A stretch of 64,000 bases of DNA from Silvanigrella aquatica (GCF_001907975.1 NZ_CP017834.1:248001-312000); one strand, 5' to 3'; counted from the first letter of the stretch, positions 16,781-26,488 are shown. Translations and numbers: made by a program. Notes: generated by a model from the letters alone, not told the origin.

Positions 16781-18739
16781 TTAATGCCCATAAATTTCAA
16801 GTTTCCAGCCATCTAAGTAGAATGTTTTATCCAAAGAACTGTTTGAAATAATAATTTTCCATTTTCCCTGTGATTGTTCTGCATAAAAAGCATTAGTTAA
16901 ATAGGCTCCTATGTCTTTATAAGCAGAGGAATTATATTCGTTAACTGTGTACGATGCATTTTCAACTTTTAATTCGTCTGTGCTTAATCTAATCATAGAA
17001 TTACCCGGATATAAAATTGTACTGCGTGTGCCGAGCTGTTTAGAAGAGATGTGGTCTGGAGAAACAAGTTGGATTGCAACACTATCCGCTTTTTCTGCAT
17101 TAATATAAGGAGAAACTCGAACAGCATCAATGATCAGGTTTTCTTTAATTTCTAATTCACTTATAATACCTGAATTTGGAGGTATAACTTGATAATTAGT
17201 ATGAAGCATATTTTTAATATGTACAATAGTTTTTCCTTTATATGGTGAAGGAATTTCATCGCGCTTCATTTTAAGAGCCATTTTAACTGCTTTATCAGCG
17301 TCCACAAGACCAAAACCATAGTAATTATGAAAAAAATAACCCGCCTTATTTTTAACCCATTCTATTTTCCAGAGATCCATAAAATTGCTAGAAAAATCTC
17401 CAATAATATTAAGAATTTTTATGCAATAGGGAATAGGATCGGGAGCAAGTATTTCTCTATTTGCAGTTTTAGCTAAAATATATTTTACATCCCAATAGCT
17501 TAAGTTTGGATTTGCTTCGAGTATTAAAGCAATGACACCACTGATCATGGGTGCTGCCATTGATGTGCCAGCAGCTTCTGTTGTATAAAAACCTTTCTTA
17601 TTTTCTGGGAGCAAGCCTTTATCGAAATCTGTTTTTGCATTTTCATTTTTACTCTCTGGCATGGTTGTCGTTAAGATACGAATTGGGGTTGAAGTCTCTG
17701 CTTTGGAAGAGTGAATGAGATCTGAAGCTTTATCACCTGCAAACCCTGATATCCAAATATTTGAACCAATACTTGACCGATCGAATAGTATACCTTGGTG
17801 GTTTATACCTCCTACAGTAATGCGGTAAGGGTTTGATTTTTCAATGTCCATTGATGATAAATGTGGTCTAATTGCCTTAAAATAAGTTTTTGCTAAAGGG
17901 GAAAGTTTTTTTGAACTCTCAAGATTTTTAAATTCAAAATTATCAACCTCATTTTTGATAGAGGGATTTTTATTAAGATATTTTTGTGCTAATGCGTTAG
18001 CGCAAGTATAATTTCCAGAAGATCTTATAGTAAAAAAATTTTTTTCACTTATTTCAAGACTGTCAATATTTTCGTGTAAAAAATTAAATTCGAATCCTGA
18101 ATATCCGAGGCTTTCACTGACGATTTGAACTTTATTTTTTTCTATATGATTATACAGCTTCAAAGCCATATCTTTATAAGAAATTTGATTTAAATTTTTT
18201 AAATAGGACATTACATTTGCAGAAGCTATTTTTGCATCAGGAGCAACGCCACGAAATCCATTTTCTTTTGTATAAGCGCCAGCTAAAATTCCTGCTACTT
18301 TAGTACCATGAGGATTTTCTTTTTTGTCTATTTTCGGTTTACTTACCTTTTTGCTACCTAAGGAAGAATCAGAAAAATCTAAAGAATAATTTTCTAGCAA
18401 ATTGGGAGCCAAATTAGGATGATCAAAATAAACTCCAGTATCAACAACAAGAACTTTTACACCTTTTCCCGTATATTTTTGAGGGTAAGAAATATTAAGG
18501 TCAATTCCTTCTTTTAGCTTTTCATTAAAATAAGTCATTTGTCCTGTATTTTTTAAATACCACTGTTGATTAAATAAAATATCGTTCGCTGTTTCATTTG
18601 AATTTAATTTAGAACTGAATTGAGTAGAAGGAGTAACTCCTGAAATGGGTATATTGGAATTAGGATTTTTAAGCTCTTCTTTGGAGCAGCTATTAAAAAA
18701 AAATAATAATAAAAAGAATTTAAAGTTTCTAAAATTCAT
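16781..18739 (-). CDS. Kexin/furin-like subtilase lipoprotein with P domain (intact copy 1)
   Basis: A 652-aa predicted serine protease. A lipoprotein signal ends at Cys18 (FNSC). The catalytic domain starts directly with ILFNQQWYLKNTGQ, the usual start of mature kexin-like enzymes. Triad: Asp100 (VVDTGVYFDHPN), His144 (NPHGTKVAG), Ser393 (AAGTSMAAPM); the oxyanion Asn is in RSSGN. The last about 130 residues look like a P/Homo-B domain, ending SLDKTFYLDGWKLEIYG. Only about 35 linker residues separate the lipid anchor from the catalytic domain, so it has no N-terminal prodomain of its own. A separate prodomain-like gene lies 22 bases upstream. Expected location: a cell-envelope membrane facing periplasm or outside. 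Substrate unknown. Confidence 0.88.
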   Translation of the reverse strand: MNFRNFKFFLLLFFFNSCSKEELKNPNSNIPISGVTPSTQFSSKLNSNETANDILFNQQWYLKNTGQMTYFNEKLKEGIDLNISYPQKYTGKGVKVLVVDTGVYFDHPNLAPNLLENYSLDFSDSSLGSKKVSKPKIDKKENPHGTKVAGILAGAYTKENGFRGVAPDAKIASANVMSYLKNLNQISYKDMALKLYNHIEKNKVQIVSESLGYSGFEFNFLHENIDSLEISEKNFFTIRSSGNYTCANALAQKYLNKNPSIKNEVDNFEFKNLESSKKLSPLAKTYFKAIRPHLSSMDIEKSNPYRITVGGINHQGILFDRSSIGSNIWISGFAGDKASDLIHSSKAETSTPIRILTTTMPESKNENAKTDFDKGLLPENKKGFYTTEAAGTSMAAPMISGVIALILEANPNLSYWDVKYILAKTANREILAPDPIPYCIKILNIIGDFSSNFMDLWKIEWVKNKAGYFFHNYYGFGLVDADKAVKMALKMKRDEIPSPYKGKTIVHIKNMLHTNYQVIPPNSGIISELEIKENLIIDAVRVSPYINAEKADSVAIQLVSPDHISSKQLGTRSTILYPGNSMIRLSTDELKVENASYTVNEYNSSAYKDIGAYLTNAFYAEQSQGKWKIIISNSSLDKTFYLDGWKLEIYGH

Positions 18740-18761
18740 ATTTTTTTTCCTAAAAGTTAAA

Positions 18762-19493
18762 TTAATTCAACACAGGAAATCCATCAATCACTTCTATATT
18801 CACACTTTTTACAGTCGGACTTTGTTTCAAGATCTGAAATGTCTCGGAAATATTTTTCCCTTTTTTCATTCTTACGATCAGAATGTTGCTATTGGGATAA
18901 TATGATATAAACTTGACTCCATGAATTTTTGAAAATTGTTTTGGGTTGTTTTCAAATTGAGCAAGTGTTATAATAAAATAACCATTGATAATCCCAATTT
19001 CTAACGTGTTTTTATCGATAGACACTAATGAAAAATTGGGATTGAAATTCTTGGCAGTGCCTTTCATTCCAAAATCACCTTCATTTATATAGTAAAAATG
19101 ATCATCTTCCCAAAGAATTTTAGTATCAAATTTATTTATCTTCTTTTTATCGATAGCTAATGTTTTAGGGGCGAGAAACCATTCCTTTGTTCCAGGAACC
19201 GTTTTTTTAGAATTTGCTTTTAAATGGTTTTTAAAAGCAAATTCAGTATACTTCGTTTTATTTCGGTCATTTATTTTCTGAGGCTGTAAATCTTTAATAA
19301 TTTGACTATCTTTTTTATTTTTCTCATTATCATTTAATGGGGTTTTTACATTGTCTTGTACTTGATTTGTCAGATTTAAAATGGTATCTGGTTTTTTGTC
19401 ATTTTCATTATGCACATTTACTTTGTTAAACTTAAAAATGATAATAATAAAAATTATAGATAAAATGATAAATATTATAGTTTTTAATTTCAA
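18762..19493 (-). CDS. Membrane-anchored prodomain-like partner of the subtilase (copy 1)
   Basis: A 243-aa protein with a single N-terminal hydrophobic anchor (about residues 5-20), an Asn/Lys-rich linker, and a folded C-terminal half. Its end, SNILIVRMKKGKNISETF followed by LKQSPTVKSVNIEVID, has the rhythm of subtilase prodomains (hydrophobic strand, helix, then P-x-V-x-x-V-x-x-D). It starts at TTG, five bases after AAGGAGG, and is followed by the protease gene. Inferred role: a trans-acting chaperone/inhibitor for folding the prodomain-less protease. A close paralogue precedes the truncated protease at 21940. Confidence 0.7.
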   Translation of the reverse strand: MKLKTIIFIILSIIFIIIIFKFNKVNVHNENDKKPDTILNLTNQVQDNVKTPLNDNEKNKKDSQIIKDLQPQKINDRNKTKYTEFAFKNHLKANSKKTVPGTKEWFLAPKTLAIDKKKINKFDTKILWEDDHFYYINEGDFGMKGTAKNFNPNFSLVSIDKNTLEIGIINGYFIITLAQFENNPKQFSKIHGVKFISYYPNSNILIVRMKKGKNISETFQILKQSPTVKSVNIEVIDGFPVLN

Positions 19494-19520
19494 TTCAGCC
19501 TCCTTATTAATCTTATGAAT

Positions 19521-19550
19521 ATGATATGTCTAACAATGATAATTTGTCAT
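19521..19550 (-). promoter_or_regulatory. Conserved promoter of the prodomain-protease pair (copy 1)
   Basis: On the minus strand ATGACA, an 18-nt spacer, then TATCAT, about 28 bases before the TTG start. The block is nearly identical to the one upstream of the third copy at 22945-22974, which supports function. Confidence 0.55.
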
Positions 19551-19644
19551 CTTTCAAGATTTTGACATAATTTTAGGGAATATTTCTTGCTCATAACAAA
19601 ACATAATTTTGAGAATTATTCTTCAGTTTTATTGAGGAATAATT

Positions 19645-21568
19645 TCAATGTCCATAAATCTCAAGTTTCCAGCCTTCTAAGTAGAATGTTTTATCCAAGG
19701 AATGATTTGTAATAATAATTTTCCATTTTCCCTTTGAGCGTTCTTCGAAAAAAGCATTTGTTAAATAGGCTCCTGAATTATCATTGAGATCCTTTTTATA
19801 ATCGTCAACAGGGTAGGGCATATCTTCAATCACTGATTCATCTTCACTAAGCTGAATCATAGAATTTCCTGGGTATAAAATGGTACTATGTGTTCCGCGT
19901 TGCTGAGAAGTGGTTTCGTCAGGAGAAACAAGTTGGATTGATATGCTATCTGCTTTTGCCGCTAAAATATAAGGAGTAACTCGAACGCCGTCAATGTTGA
20001 TATTTTCTGTAATTACTAATTCACTTGTAATGCTTGAATTGGGGGGAATAATTTGATTAGAATTATTCTGAATTTCAAGAGAATTCTGAATGCGTTGAAC
20101 TTTTTTTCCTTGATAAGGTGAAGGAGTTACTCCATTTTTTATATTAAGAGCCATTTCAATTGCTCTATCCGTATCGACTAAACCAAAACCGTAATAATTA
20201 TGAAAAAAATTTCCGGCTTTATTTTCAACCCAGCCTGTTTTCCAAAGATCCAAAAAATCACTTGAAAAGTCACCAATGATGCTGAGTATTTTAATACAAC
20301 TAGGCAAAGGATCTGAAACAAGTTTGTTTCTATTCGCTGTTTTGGCTAAAATATACTTTACATCCCAATAGCTTAAGTTTGGATTTGCTTCTAACAATAA
20401 AGCAATGACGCCGCTTATCATGGGAGTGGCAAATGATGTGCCTGAAAGTTCTGTATTGTAATATCCTTCCCTATTTTCTGGGAGAAGGCGTTTATTAAAA
20501 TAGGTCCCTCCATATGGCCGATTTATTGGAATAGTTGTTGTTAAAATTCCAACATATTTGGGATCGATATTCAATGAATCCTTGCTTAAGGTTGTTGACG
20601 AAGAGCCTCCTGAAAATCCTGATATCCAAATATTCGATCCAAAAGTAGAAGTATTATTAATTACTCCTTTATGGCTTATACCTGCAACAAGAATGCGGTA
20701 GGGATTCGATGCTGTTTTTTCCATTGTTGATATATGTGGTCGAATTGATTTATAATAATTTTTTACATTGTGAGGCAGCTCTTTCAAGCTTTCGTTATTA
20801 TGGAAATTAAAATTCAGAAATTTAGCATCAATTGATGATTTGTTTTTATTATAAAATTTATTGGCTAAATCAGTCGAGCATGTTTGGTTACCAGATGCTT
20901 TCACAGTAATAAAATTTATTTCACTCATTCCGATAAAATCGCTATTATTGTGAGAAAAAGTATAAGAATAGGCCGCTGTACCATAGCTTTCATTTATTAT
21001 TTGAATTTTATTATTTTCGACATGGCTATAAAGTTTTAAATCCATGTCTGAATATGAAATTTGATTATGGTCTATTACTTGAGATAAACGATTTGCAGAA
21101 GCTATATTTACGTTTGGTGCGACTCCACGGAATCCATTTTTTTTGGCTATGAGATCCTCCCAATATTCCTGCAACAAATGTTCCGTGGGTGTCATTAATT
21201 TTGTCTTTAATTTCTGGTTTATTTACGGGTATTTTACCTAGAGAGGAATCTGAAAAATCTAAAGAAAAGTTTGCTAATAAATTAGGAGCCAAATTAGGGT
21301 GGTCAAAATAAACGCCATCATCTGCAACTATTGCTTTAACTCCTTGTCCTGTATATATTTGAGGATAAGAAATATTAAGGTCAATCCCATTTTTTACTCT
21401 GAGATTAAAATAAGTCATTTGTCCTGTATTTTTTAGGTACCACTGCTGGTTAAATAATATATCAGGAGATAAACCTGTGTTACCATAGTTATTTATTTTA
21501 TTATTTCTAGAGCAATTTAAAAAAATGAGAGAAATAAATAAAAATTTAATAATGCTTTTTGCTTTCAC
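19645..21568 (-). pseudogene. Second subtilase lipoprotein gene, frameshifted at an A8 run
   Basis: Two overlapping frames together encode a protein parallel to copy 1. The first (from 21568) has a lipobox FLNC, ILFNQQWYLKNTGQ, catalytic Asp in VADDGVYFDHPN and His in DTHGTFVAG. The second (to 19645) has GFRGVAPN, Ser in LSGTSFATPM and the full P domain. The break is at eight As (21137-21144 on this strand as T8). With seven As the frames join as GGSHSQKNGFRGVAP, matching copy 1, giving about 640 aa. Everything else is intact, so the shift is either recent or bypassed by slippage. No partner gene lies directly upstream. Confidence 0.8.
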
Positions 21569-21939
21569 GTTATTCCTTTTTTTGTGTTTTTAATATGATA
21601 AAATAAATAGTAAATTTAATATTGAATTATTTTATTGATAGCCTCATTTTTGAAATATTGAGATGTCTCATTGCAGTGATTATCTGAATTTACTCATACA
21701 AGCAATCTATTTTATTATAATAGTATGAAGTAAATGTAAAGAGCTATTTTTATACAGCATTTTTTTATTAAAATTGATTTATTTCTTTTCTAAAATAATC
21801 TTTAGTAATAATAATTTCTATTAATATGTGGTGAGGAGTAATTTGGATTGAGTCTATTTATATTGAACGACTTTAATTATAAAGTATTATGTATTTATAA
21901 TGTAAAAGTGTTAATTATTACAAAAAAATATTTATATTA
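21569..21939. other. AT-rich non-coding gap within the protease array
   Basis: No gene seen. It separates the truncated third protease gene from the start of the second, and is probably what remains after deletion of the rest of the third copy; it must also carry the promoter of the second copy. Confidence 0.4.
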
Positions 21940-22158
21940 TTATAATATAAGATGAATAGATAAAGAATATTTATTTTTTAAATACCATTGTTGATTGAAT
22001 AAAATATCGCCTTTTGCTTCATTTGATTTAGAGTTGAATTGAGGAGGCGGAATGACTCCTGAATGTGGTGTATCTGGGCATGAGTTTTTAAAATCTTCTT
22101 TGGAACAGCTATTTAAAAAAAGATATGAGAAAAAGAATATAAAATTTCTAAAATTCAT
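21940..22158 (-). pseudogene. Third subtilase lipoprotein gene, truncated after the signal and first strand
   Basis: 72 codons nearly identical in layout to the start of copy 1: MNFRNF, lipobox FLNSC, SGVIPPPQFNSK, then DILFNQQWYLKN. It then diverges into ten unrelated residues and a stop. All catalytic residues are missing. The upstream partner gene remains intact, 21 bases away. If made, it would be a short lipoprotein without protease activity. Confidence 0.75.
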
Positions 22159-22179
22159 TTATATTTCCTAATAATTAAA

Positions 22180-22917
22180 CTAATCTAATATGGGAAATCC
22201 ATCAAGCACTTCAACATCTACGTTTTTTATAGACGGACTTTGCTTCAAATTATGAAATGTCTCAGTAATATTTGTACCATTTTCCATTCTTATAATCATT
22301 GTGTTGCTTTTGGGGTAATATGAAATAAATTTTACACCATGGTTTTTTGCAAATTGTTTTGGATTATTTTCAATTTCTTTAAGTTTTAGAATAAAATAAC
22401 CATTGATAATACCAATTTCTAAAGTATCTTTATCAATAGCTACCAGAGAATAATTAGGATTGTAGTTTTTTCCAGTACCTTTAATTCCGTACTCTCCTTC
22501 ATTTATATAGTAAAAATTTTCGTCTTCCCAGAGAATTTGGGAATCAAATTTTATTATCTTCTTCTTTTCAATTGCTAAAGTTTTGGGAGCAAGAAGCCAC
22601 TCATGAGTTCCAGGAACAGTTTTTTTAGAGATTTTTTTTAAGTAATTTTTAAACGATATTTCATTATATTTTGTGCTATTTATAACAGTTTTTAAATCAG
22701 TAATATTTTGAATATTATTTTTGTTTAAAACTTCGTTATTATTTTTTTTATTGTAATTTATTGTCAAACTTTCAATTTCATATGAAGGGAAAATATTGTT
22801 ATAAATGGCCTCTATTTTTTTATCATCCCAAAAATTTTTTTTTATTTTATTAAATTTAATAATGATAGCCAGAAAAATTATAGAAATAAAGATAAATATT
22901 ATTTTTTTTAATTTCAA
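22180..22917 (-). CDS. Membrane-anchored prodomain-like partner (copy 3)
   Basis: A 245-aa paralogue of the protein at 18762-19493: same N-terminal anchor, same KKTVPGT and LAPKTLAI core, same INEGEYGIKGTGKNYNPN loop and same prodomain-like end. The start is taken as TTG 22917, five bases after GGAGG, as in copy 1. An upstream in-frame ATG at 22974 falls within the -35 box and is rejected. It remains intact although its adjacent protease is truncated; it could serve the partnerless second protease. Function inferred as for copy 1. Confidence 0.7.
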   Translation of the reverse strand: MKLKKIIFIFISIIFLAIIIKFNKIKKNFWDDKKIEAIYNNIFPSYEIESLTINYNKKNNNEVLNKNNIQNITDLKTVINSTKYNEISFKNYLKKISKKTVPGTHEWLLAPKTLAIEKKKIIKFDSQILWEDENFYYINEGEYGIKGTGKNYNPNYSLVAIDKDTLEIGIINGYFILKLKEIENNPKQFAKNHGVKFISYYPKSNTMIIRMENGTNITETFHNLKQSPSIKNVDVEVLDGFPILD

Positions 22918-22944
22918 ATAGGCCTCCATATTAATATTATGAAT

Positions 22945-22974
22945 ATAATATGTCTTGCTATGATAATTTGTCAT
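22945..22974 (-). promoter_or_regulatory. Conserved promoter of the prodomain-protease pair (copy 3)
   Basis: ATGACA, 18-nt spacer, TATTAT on the minus strand. The spacer and flanks match the copy 1 promoter closely, including AATTATCAT after the -35. Confidence 0.55.
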
Positions 22975-23140
22975 GTCTCAAAATTTTGACATAATTTTAG
23001 CTATCAAAAAAATAAATTAATTTATACCAAAATTAATATAAATATTATTCATAAAATGATATTTATATTAATTTTATTTCTGTTAAGATATTTTAGATCA
23101 GAGAAACTGGTTTGAATTCCATTGTAATAAGGATAAAATA

Positions 23141-23572
23141 ATGACCAATGTAGAAAAAGTTTTATACCGTGCTCAAGCAACGGCAACGGGCGGACGAGAT
23201 GGTAAGGCAAAATCATCAGATGGTATTTTAGAAGTGAGTCTTACGACTCCTAAAGAATTAGGTGGTGCGGGGGGAGTAGGAACAAATCCAGAGCAATTAT
23301 TTGCAGCGGGATATTCTGCCTGTTTTCTTGGAGCTATGAAATTTGTTGCCGGAAGCAATAAAATAACTTTGCCTGCGGATACTTCCATCACAGGAATTGT
23401 AGGTATTGGTCCCATTCCAAACGGCTTTGGGGTTGAGGTTGAGCTTAAAGTTTTTTTGCCTGGCATGCAAAAAACGGCTGCTGAGGACTTAGTGCAAAAA
23501 GCTCATATTGTTTGTCCGTATTCCAATGCAACACGAAATAATATTCAAGTGAAATTAACGGTAAATGTTTAA
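23141..23572 (+). CDS. ohr: Organic hydroperoxide resistance protein (Ohr, OsmC family)
   Basis: Thiol peroxidase that reduces organic hydroperoxides in the cytoplasm. 143 residues, the standard length. The redox pair is Cys61 (GYSACF) and Cys125 ([13 protein letters not shown]), both in Ohr-type context rather than the OsmC type. [14 protein letters not shown] is a family signature. The ATG follows AAGGATAAAATA. No OhrR regulator gene is adjacent. Confidence 0.93.
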   Translation: MTNVEKVLYRAQATATGGRDGKAKSSDGILEVSLTTPKELGGAGGVGTNPEQLFAAGYSACFLGAMKFVAGSNKITLPADTSITGIVGIGPIPNGFGVEVELKVFLPGMQKTAAEDLVQKAHIVCPYSNATRNNIQVKLTVNV

Positions 23573-23588
23573 TATATATAGTTCAATC

Positions 23589-24365
23589 TTATCCGCCGAA
23601 CATTCCATAATAATTTTTTATTTTACGAAGTAGAATTTTGGTAATAAATATCATTATAAAAAATAAAGGTAATAAATAATAAATAAATTCAAATTTTTTA
23701 AATTCAAAAATATACACCGGTAGAGCGGCACTTAATATCAAGGGAAAGCTTATAAGTAAGGTATAAAATACTTTTGAGTTGTAAATTGTGGGGGGAATAA
23801 GATTTAAACTAAAAACTTCGTGATGAATATATTCAACAGGAAGTTCTCTTTGAGCAAAAAGAGATAAAAAATTAAGCATAAAAATATAAATTAAATTTAT
23901 AAAAATGAGAGTTCCTAAAATAAGAATAAGAAGTAATATTTCGTATATGCTGTGGAGTATTCCAATTTGAAAAGAATAATATAATATATATAGTAAAAAC
24001 AAAAAAGAGAGTATTAATTTAGCAGGGGAAAAAAAGTAAATAAAAATTAAAAAATATAAGGGTATAGGGCAGCAAAGATAAGGAGCTATTTTTCCTGAAA
24101 ATATCATTCTAAAAAAATCTGAGATAGATTTATTAAAAGATTCAATAGAAAAAAATATAAAAATATAAAACAAAAAACTTAAATAAAAACTATTTTTATT
24201 CCAATTTTCTAAATGATTAATATAAGAAAATATTGTGCTGAATAAAATCAATTGGAAAGAATAAAATATACAATTTGAAAATAAATCTCCAAAAAAATCG
24301 ATTTTGTAAGAAAATTCTTTTTTAAAATTATAAATCATAGTGTGTATTAATAATTTAATATTCAT
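23589..24365 (-). CDS. ABC-2 type exporter permease (second permease gene)
   Basis: A 258-aa, very hydrophobic protein with six predicted transmembrane segments, rich in Phe, Ile and Tyr, of the ABC-2 permease type found in pairs with one ATPase. The start ATG directly follows the TAA of the upstream permease. Its ends MFGG, echoing the SSGG end of its sister. Together with 24366-25163 and 25156-26181 it forms an exporter; the substrate is unknown. Confidence 0.75.
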   Translation of the reverse strand: MNIKLLIHTMIYNFKKEFSYKIDFFGDLFSNCIFYSFQLILFSTIFSYINHLENWNKNSFYLSFLFYIFIFFSIESFNKSISDFFRMIFSGKIAPYLCCPIPLYFLIFIYFFSPAKLILSFLFLLYILYYSFQIGILHSIYEILLLILILGTLIFINLIYIFMLNFLSLFAQRELPVEYIHHEVFSLNLIPPTIYNSKVFYTLLISFPLILSAALPVYIFEFKKFEFIYYLLPLFFIMIFITKILLRKIKNYYGMFGG

Positions 24366-25163
24366 TTATCCGCCGCTTGAATTATAAACATTTTTAGAAA
24401 GAGAAAGTAATTTATTAATAATTATTTTAAATAAAAAGTAATAAAATATATACATTATTGATAATTTAATGACTTTATGAAAACTGGGGTTTATAGCCAT
24501 ATCAGCAACCCCTGAGATAACAAGTCGAAACGGATTGTATTCCAAAAGAGGTTGCAGAATATTTGGCCAAAACTCTAAGGGAAGTATGATTCCACCAAGA
24601 CAAAAAGTGAGTACGAAAAATGAAAAAGCTAAAAAATTGCTATTAATAACCCAAAAAGCTAAAATTCCAAAAATATAACCCATTTGAAAGCATATGTACT
24701 GGGAAAAATATAAAAATAAAACAAGTGGAAAAAAGTAAATAATATGGCTATAGATAAAAAAGGCGGGTATGAGAAAAATACATAATATTATAAGATATAT
24801 TATATTTTGCCCATAAAAAAAGTTTTTATAATAGCTAAAATGAGTCATGGGTTTTACTAAGTAGCTATCAAATTCGCCACTTTTTATTTGTCCAGATATG
24901 ATGTCAATAATATGCCAAGGATTATTCATTCTGCCCAAAATAACCGTAATAATAACATAAAATATAATTTTATCAAAAGTAAAATTATAGAATATTTGGT
25001 TTACATTACTATTAAAGGCATGGCTCCAAAAGCAAATTTGTATTAAGACAGGTACTGATATTCCAATAATAATATCAGTTAAAAACATACCACTATCAAT
25101 ATAAGTGCTTTTCATACTCACATTCATAAATTGGTAGATATTTTTAATTTTTAATCTATTCAT
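24366..25163 (-). CDS. ABC-2 type exporter permease (first permease gene)
   Basis: A 265-aa membrane protein with six predicted helices and the intracellular SGEFDSYLVKPM loop typical of ABC-2 permeases of the paired type. It overlaps the ATPase gene by eight bases and abuts the second permease, so the three are one translationally linked operon. Confidence 0.8.
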   Translation of the reverse strand: MNRLKIKNIYQFMNVSMKSTYIDSGMFLTDIIIGISVPVLIQICFWSHAFNSNVNQIFYNFTFDKIIFYVIITVILGRMNNPWHIIDIISGQIKSGEFDSYLVKPMTHFSYYKNFFYGQNIIYLIILCIFLIPAFFIYSHIIYFFPLVLFLYFSQYICFQMGYIFGILAFWVINSNFLAFSFFVLTFCLGGIILPLEFWPNILQPLLEYNPFRLVISGVADMAINPSFHKVIKLSIMYIFYYFLFKIIINKLLSLSKNVYNSSGG

Positions 25164-26181
25164 ATTCGAATTCTTCTTCGTTATTAAAATTTGCGGCTAT
25201 ATTAAACATATCTGCAATAATGTCTTCAAATGTCATTGCTTTAATTTCAAAAGAAACAATATTATTTGCCAAAAGAAAATTCAGAGTCTCTCTTTCATTT
25301 TCTTTTGGAATGGTTAATTTATATGAGTTTATGGTTTCTTTAAAAATTATATCGTTATTTTTTAAAATAGGATTAAAAATTTCTTTATTAATATTTAATT
25401 TTTTGACAATAATTTGGGTTTTATTTTTATAAGTGTTTTTTGTTTCAAAAGTTTTTTCAGAAAAGGCAATTTCACCATTAGATAAAACATGAATATAGTC
25501 ACTACAATTTTCAATGTCAGTTGAGTCATGTGAGGTCATTATAAAGGAAGTTTTATTATGCTGTTTTTCATAATTGATAAACTCTCGTATTTGATTTTTT
25601 GACTCAATATCAACTCCAATAGTGGGTTCGTCTAAAAATACAAGCGCAGGAGAATGGAGTAAATTCATTAAAATATTTGATTTTACTCTTTGACCAAGAC
25701 TCATAAACTTGACTTTAGATTCCATGCATTCTGATAAATTTAAAATATCTAAAAGATAATTTAATTTTTTATAATATTGTGCTTCATCAATATTATAAAT
25801 TATTTTATGCAAAATTAAACTATCTATTAAAGGAAGATCCCAAACTAATGAGTTTTTGTGCCCAAAAACAACGCCAATATTTTTTAAAAAATGAGATTCT
25901 CGTAAATGGGGTTTAGATTGGCAAACGATGAGATCGCCACTAGAAGGGATTGTAATGCCAGTTAGTATTTTAATAAGAGTGGATTTTCCCGCGCCATTTC
26001 TTCCTAAAATAGCAATTGATTCTCCTTTATTTAATTGAAGGGTACAATTTTTTAATATATATTTTTTTATGTAATTTTTCTTGAAATAGAGCTTGATTTT
26101 TTTAAAAATATTTCTATTCTCATATGATTTCTTTTCAAGAATATATTTATTTATTTTATTTGCTATAAGTAAATTTTCCAC
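25156..26181 (-). CDS. ABC exporter ATP-binding protein
   Basis: A 341-aa ATPase. Walker A GRNGAGKSTL, a short Q-loop region, signature MSLGQRVKSN, Walker B ALVFLDEPT followed by IGVD, and H-loop TSHDSTD. The signature is LGQR rather than LSGGQ, as in drug/polysaccharide-type ABC-2 ATPases. The about 100 C-terminal residues are Lys/Ile-rich and may contact the permeases. The GTG start follows AGAGGTCTTT. First gene of the three-gene operon. Confidence 0.88.
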   Translation of the reverse strand: MENLLIANKINKYILEKKSYENRNIFKKIKLYFKKNYIKKYILKNCTLQLNKGESIAILGRNGAGKSTLIKILTGITIPSSGDLIVCQSKPHLRESHFLKNIGVVFGHKNSLVWDLPLIDSLILHKIIYNIDEAQYYKKLNYLLDILNLSECMESKVKFMSLGQRVKSNILMNLLHSPALVFLDEPTIGVDIESKNQIREFINYEKQHNKTSFIMTSHDSTDIENCSDYIHVLSNGEIAFSEKTFETKNTYKNKTQIIVKKLNINKEIFNPILKNNDIIFKETINSYKLTIPKENERETLNFLLANNIVSFEIKAMTFEDIIADMFNIAANFNNEEEFEYE

Positions 26182-26411
26182 AAAGACCTCTAAAATTTTT
26201 TTATATCAACCACTTTTTCCTTGAAATTCTAGCCAAAAAACAATTATTATTATTTTTATTGAAAGTCAAAAAAATTATAAAAAAAAATAAATGGTGAGCT
26301 ATTAAATCAAACTGCTTATGCAACTGAGGCATTTTGTAAATAACATAAATATTGATATATTTGATTGAGGTTATAAAATGTTTTTGCTACAGGTAGTGCT
26401 TACTGTCGTTC

Positions 26412-26488
26412 GACCCTTTCGTCTAGTAGGTCAAGGACACCATCCTTTCACGATGGGAACATGGGTTCAAATCCCGTAAGGGTCACCA
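26412..26488 (+). tRNA. tRNA-Glu (anticodon UUC), copy 2
   Basis: 77 nt with CCA. Acceptor GACCCTT/AAGGGTC, anticodon stem CCATC/GATGG around CTTTCAC (TTC), T arm ATGGG-TTCAAAT-CCCGT. The body differs from copy 1 at many positions, and the D loop is one base longer. Confidence 0.93.

Noticed and set aside
22918-22974. 19-residue extension of the third prodomain-like partner
   Set aside because: The start codon lies in the conserved -35 box, and the paralogue uses the TTG with GGAGG.
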